From Castor canadensis (taxonomy: Eukaryota > Chordata > Mammalia > Rodentia > Castoridae), in assembly GCF_047511655.1 (NCBI RefSeq), contig NC_133396.1:135851490-135915489 (forward strand): DNA of 64,000 bases, read 5' to 3'. The translations under genes were made by a program, and so were the position numbers. The notes beneath the pieces were generated by a model, which was not told the DNA's origin, searched no databases, and saw only the letters and a program-made list of their open reading frames with translations. Below, one piece after another: positions 59,563 to 64,000 of the stretch (position 1 is the first letter of the stretch; every line of letters starts with the position of its first letter).

Positions 59563-62527
59563 AATGGATTCTTGTTTCATGTTTAAATTACCTTTTTGAG
59601 CTTGGAGAACAATGTTGAGGACAGTGTGGGCAATTGAGACACAGGCAAGTTCTTGAAGGGTCACCAAGAATTCCAGATGGATGAGGAGAGGACAGATGTT
59701 GCCAAGCAAAATGGTCGACTCATGCAAGTAAAGGATCGTGAATACATAGCATTTGTTTAAAGTTTAGGTTTGGTATCTGAGTACAGAATCTTACATTTAC
59801 AGTAAGTACACAACCGTGATGGCAGTGAGGCTGGAGTTAGAGTAAGTCAACTTATATCGCACATTGGAACAATGTAAGTGACTTCAAGACATAACAGAAC
59901 TTTTGATTAATATGAGAAAAGAAAGGCTTCTTGGGGTCATTAATGTAATTTCATGGTAAATGCTTATCTAATAGTAAAAATGATGACAGGAAGAGATTTG
60001 TAAAATTTTATCCACACTAGTGACCTTGAGTATGGCTCTATCAACCCCTTTTCCTTTTTCCTAGTTTGCTTCTGCTTTCCATTTGCATTCTTTTCCTGTG
60101 CCTCCCTTTCATTCTTTCTCTCTTCTCCCTTCATCATCTCTTTGTTCAGCATTCTTGGAGTTAATTGCAAGTGACCTTTAACAATTTTGTCAAAGACAAA
60201 GCAGAACAATACTTCCTTCTTGCATATGAGTGGATATAAATTAACAAATGTGAATTATGCTAATGAACTAGCCAAAGTATATATAATGGTGGACAATGAA
60301 GCCTTGTGCATTTTATTAGAATTTCTGCCTAATCTAAAACAGGGTTAAAGAAGTCCAGATATAAGGCATTTATTCTTTATTTCTGTTCACACTATTGAAG
60401 ATACACCACAATCATCTCCCAAGTATTTGGAGGGGTGAATCTGTGTCTGTATTTGAAAACCGACATAAACTTAGTGGAATAAAACTTCAATGTGCTGAGT
60501 GACTCATGAAAAATGGAAGAGTTACTAATTGTGAAAATGTATAATATTATTGAACTCAAACATACTGGTAAGTTACTAAAGCATATATTTATTCAGTCAT
60601 CAACCCAAGGAAAAAGCAACAGACGTAATCTCCAAATTAAACAAAAGTAAATCATGTTTTCAAAGTTAGTGTAGAAACAGAATTCCCTAAACACAAATAA
60701 TCTCTTATGAAGTACAGCTACTTTGAATAACTGTTTGCACTTTGGAGAAAGCTAATAGTTATTAGAATTTTATTTTCTTTTACCTGAAAGGGCCATATTT
60801 AACAGCCATTTTTACTCTTTTACATAATGTCCTGTTAATTCTGCTTTGTTTCTTCTCATAAAAAATTGTTTAACTTAAAATATTATATATATTTTTTCCA
60901 CACTGTAATTGTTCTTTTATCTAACTAGCTACTTCTTTATATCATGCAAATTTTTCATTTGGTTGTCAAATAAGCAAAATTCAAATATTTTTGTTAGTTC
61001 TGGTTGTAATAAAGTAGAAAAGGAAAGAAATAATTGCCATTATTTATATAAAAAGATCCAATACGCCCCTTAAAGCAGTTTTTATTACTGGGAAGAAAAC
61101 TATAGCTCTTTCAAGGGAGACTTTATTAATGATCATGACTGCACCTGAAGTGGTATTCCAGGAGGGGTAATGAACTACTTAGTATAGTGATACAGCTTCT
61201 TTCCAAAAAAAGCATGTGAGTCAGAAATAGCCTAATACATTAATAAAATGATTTGAGTGGCTTATAAAACACCTGACTTACATACCCAAGTAATCTTGGA
61301 TATTTTGGAAGCAATAATGATGGTACACCATTGACTCATTTGAACAGATTAATGATTTATGTGTCCACTGACCTGGCAATGAACCTGTAGGTGTTTGCTA
61401 AGAAAAGGAAGGACCTACTCAATAAATGTTAGCTAAAAGAAACCACTGAATTAATGCTCAAGTAAAATACATTTGCAAATGCCATATCATTAATTTCAAC
61501 GGTGGGGGATTCACTCTCGTTTGAATGAAGATGCAATTTGCAAAACAATATTTTCTTCAACTAAAGAACATGTGGGTGGTCTCAAATTCTTTTTATATTT
61601 AATTCAATAACTATCTTTAAAATTTGGTAAGCTTTTTAAATAATTTGGATAAATTGTGTGAAAATGATGAAATAACTCTAAGCTGGAGAAAATCACTTGT
61701 GAGATTCTAATTATACCTGCTAACCATAAATAGTATGAGGTACTGGCTATTATGGATTTTGTGAGAAAGACTTTTTTCTTTCATTAATTTTGATAAAAGA
61801 GAATCCCAGTGATAACAGATATGAGTGAAATTTCATCCAATGATTATAGAAATAAAATCTGAGATATGAGTACAGACTCTCAGGCAAATATTTTAATTGG
61901 AAGGAAAGAGTAACACACTGATTGTGGGAAATTCAGGCTTCCATAACACAGAAAAATGTACAGACCTTTTATCTGGTTGTTGGAGTAGTCTCAGTTCTGG
62001 CTGTTTTAATCATGTAGATGGCATTTTTAAAGGAATTTCTTCTCGTAGCTTAAAATTTCCCTATGTTAGATTCAGATCAGTAGCAAGCTTTTCCCTGGAG
62101 ACGGCATGGCACCCCCCTGCACCTGGTGTCTTTTTGTTTGTTTGTTTGTTTGCATGTGATAAGGGGATGAGAGACAGGTACACTCCATTGTTTGTTTTCA
62201 AAGGAGAGGAGAGACTGTCGGTAGGTAACAGGCTACGGAATAAGGAATTGAGAACCTATCATCTCTTATCCCCATGAAGGTTCTTATTTTAATTTTATTT
62301 TCCCCTTAAGTATTTCTTCCTCTTTAATCTTAAGAAGATGCTGAAAGGTGGAAGCCCATCTCTGGAATGACCTCAAAGCTGAAGTTAGACCTTTGGCCCT
62401 TCCTAGAGGAGGAATAGAATCCACAGACAACTGATCTAAGGATGAATAGATTAGTGACATAGGTTCCCCATCTAGGATGGGTTAAAAGTCACAGGTGAAT
62501 ATCAACTTGACTTAGAACCTGAAGAAG
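59563..62527. other. Unassigned AT-rich intergenic DNA
   Basis: No gene is supported. The 126-codon frame at 61897-62277 is the longest here, but it contains a TTTG repeat (62131-62152) and no family features. The pyrimidine-rich stretch at 60040-60130 lies in the middle of this gap. Confidence 0.5.
62131..62152. repeat. (TTTG)n short tandem repeat
   Basis: Four to five TTTG units follow a T-run. Confidence 0.9.
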
Positions 62528-62762
62528 ATTGGAAGTGGTGGTACATGCCTATGGTTCCAGCCCCGTGGGAGGGGGAGGTAGGAGGATTGTGTTCCAAGAC
62601 CGGCCCAGGCAAAAGCATGAGACCCTATCTGACAAATAAGTAAAGCAAAAAGGTCTGGGGTGTGGCTCAAGTGCTAGAGCACCTGCTTACCAAACACAAG
62701 TCCCTGAGTTCAAAACCCCAGTACCACAAAACAAACAAAAAAAGACCTAGAGTCTGGAAGAC
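62528..62762 (+). repeat. Composite SINE (B1-ID), well preserved
   Basis: The B1 part runs from 'ggtggtacatgcctatggtt' to 'catgagaccctatctgacaa'. A short A-rich linker follows, then the ID part 'gtgtggctcaagtgctagag' (A box) and 'ctgagttcaaaaccccagta' (B box), and an A-rich tail at 62729-62752. This is the clearest copy of the family in the window and the best reference for its structure. Confidence 0.9.
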
Positions 62763-63049
62763 ATCAACTTTATCAGCAAACTAAACAAACACAGGTCAAA
62801 AATCAAGAGTGGAATTATGGTTAATAATGTTCAAAAAGTGGTAGAAGCCAGGCAAAATTAGGCAGCTTTGGATAAGAGGTCCCTTTATATTTGTTACAGC
62901 TTATATTTGTACAGCCACTCAGCTTCCCTGCTTATTTCTGTAATATTGGTCTCTACTTGTACTCAGGTTTTTACATGAGAATACCAGAGGCTTAGGACTG
63001 CACTGACTCTTTCTTGTTCTACCAATAAAAAGGCTAAGTCCTCTTCTTT

Positions 63050-63345
63050 TCTTTCCCTTTTTTCTTTTTTTTTTTTTTTTTTGTAGTACTGGAGATGAAA
63101 CTCAGCCAAGTGCTCTACCACTTGAGCCATACTGACTATATTTTTGCTTTTCATTTATTTTTCGGATAGGGTCTTGCTATGTAGCCCAGGCTGCCACCAA
63201 CAATGATTCTCCTACCTTCACCTCCTGATAGCTGGGGTTACAGGTGTTACCAACATAACCAGCTTATTTTTGAAATAGGGTTACAATAAATTTTGCCTGG
63301 GCTAGCCTCAAACCATAATCTTCTTGCCTCTACCTCAAAACAGTG
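63050..63345 (-). repeat. Trimeric composite SINE (B1-B1-ID), antisense
   Basis: The plus strand has a T-run of about 18 (63065-63082), the antisense ID unit ('gtagtactggagatgaaact', 'gtgctctaccacttgagcca'), an antisense B1 unit ('gggtcttgctatgtagccca', ending near 'gctggggttacaggtgttac'), and then a second antisense B1 start ('gcctgggctagcctcaaacc'). Confidence 0.85.
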
Positions 63346-63392
63346 CCATCCTATTTTATGTTTTTACACCTCCAGTCCTATTCTCTTATTTT

Positions 63393-63478
63393 TTTTTAGT
63401 GGAACTAGGGTTTTAACTCAGAACTTAAAGCTTGCAAAACAGGTGCTCTATAAGTTGAACCACACCTCCAGTCCCCTA
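63393..63478 (-). repeat. ID-like SINE, antisense
   Basis: The plus strand reads 'agtggaactagggttttaac', then 'aaaacaggtgctctataagt' and 'tgaaccacacctccagtccc'. Confidence 0.75.
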
Positions 63479-63734
63479 CTCTTTTATTTTCAATTATAGT
63501 ATTATATAAGGAATTTAGTGAGAAATTTAGGCCAGATGGCACATTTGTCATACTTTTTTCCCTATTGTTTCAGTGGCTTCTGTTAGGGCTTTCAGTGTGA
63601 ATTCATGGGAAGGGAAGCAATCCCAGGGAAAGGGAGATGCAACTCCTCCCACGGCCCCTGAAAAAAATCAGACATAGGGCACATTTATACCATTGTGTTC
63701 CGGATCCCCTGTTTTTCATTTTCATTTTATTTTA

Positions 63735-64000
63735 TCATTTTTACATTTACTTACATGTGTATACATTATTTGGGCCATCTCCCCACCCACCTCTCCAGTC
63801 TCCAGGCAGAACCTATTCTGCCCTCTTGTTCTCTGATTTTGTTGAAGTAAAAAAAGTAAAAGATAATAAGAAAAACATGGCATTTTTGCTAGCTTGAGAT
63901 AAAGATAACTATATAAGGAGAGTCCTAGTGTTGCTCCCATGCACTTGTATATTATAACCCAAAAAGGTTCATCTCTACCAGACTTTTTACTACTTCCTGG
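63735..64000 (-). mobile_element. L1 3' UTR, antisense, cut by window edge
   Basis: The plus strand carries the antisense L1 3' end: 'tgtgtatacattatttgggc', 'ccaggcagaacctattctgc', 'ctctgattttgttgaagtaa' and 'aagataactatataaggaga'. It matches the 3' UTR of L1-A in order and continues past the right edge. Confidence 0.85.

Noticed and set aside
61897..62277. 126-codon open frame on the plus strand
   Set aside because: It has no recognised motif, contains a TTTG simple repeat that translates to a Phe/Val/Cys run, and has no promoter or splice context.
1..64000. CRISPR arrays, bacterial operons, riboswitches
   Set aside because: The window is mammalian nuclear DNA. No regularly spaced direct repeats or bacterial-type genes were seen.

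Overview
This window is mammalian nuclear DNA, AT-rich and repeat-dense, in which I find no intact protein-coding gene. The repeats point to a rodent. They include 7SL-derived B1-like SINEs, ID-like tRNA-derived SINEs, composites joining the two, and several copies of one young L1 family. The SINE type and the L1 3' end remind me of castorimorph (beaver-like) or squirrel-related rodents, but that placement is inference from memory. Ancient mammal-wide repeats (MIR, L2, old L1, MLT1, ERV-L) form the older background. Most open reading frames are chance or pieces of retrotransposons.

Layout. 0.5-2.8 kb holds SINEs, an antisense ATP synthase OSCP (ATP5PO) processed pseudogene and MIRs. 5.2-6.5 kb holds an L2 split by an unassigned insert. 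8.3-9.3 kb and 13.5-15.5 kb hold two L1 copies with inverted 5' parts (twin priming); the second has a perfect 15-bp target-site duplication. 17.9 kb holds a 5' half of tRNA-Gly(TCC) bounded by perfect 12-bp direct repeats, which looks like a tailless retropseudogene. 18-25 kb holds old L1, L2 and SINE pieces. 25.3 kb holds a small GC-richer island with a good splice donor. 26.8-34.0 kb is a stack of antisense L1s: an ancient L1, a younger L1 apparently inserted into it, and then a nearly full-length L1 (called L1-A) that has lost almost all of ORF1. 34.5 kb holds an old L1 ORF1 piece.

37.3-40.5 kb holds a decayed ERV-L (class III) pol remnant, and 40.9 kb an MLT1-like LTR. 42.8-49.3 kb holds a nearly full-length sense L1 (called L1-B) with 5' UTR, broken ORF1, broken ORF2 and 3' UTR, carrying a nested 3' end of another L1 subtype. 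49.3-64 kb is mostly unassigned AT-rich DNA with ID, B1, MIR and trimeric SINEs, an ancient L1 ORF2 piece at 56 kb followed by a possible exon remnant, and an antisense L1 3' end running off the right edge.

Nothing here acts as a pathway. The biology is retrotransposition history: L1 machinery made the L1 copies, the SINEs, the ATP5PO pseudogene and the tRNA half. The items most worth checking are the tRNA-Gly half, the twin-primed L1s, the ORF1-less L1-A, the trimeric SINEs and two exon-like islands on the minus strand. All family assignments were made by eye from remembered consensus patterns, so boundaries are approximate, often to within 10-50 bases.
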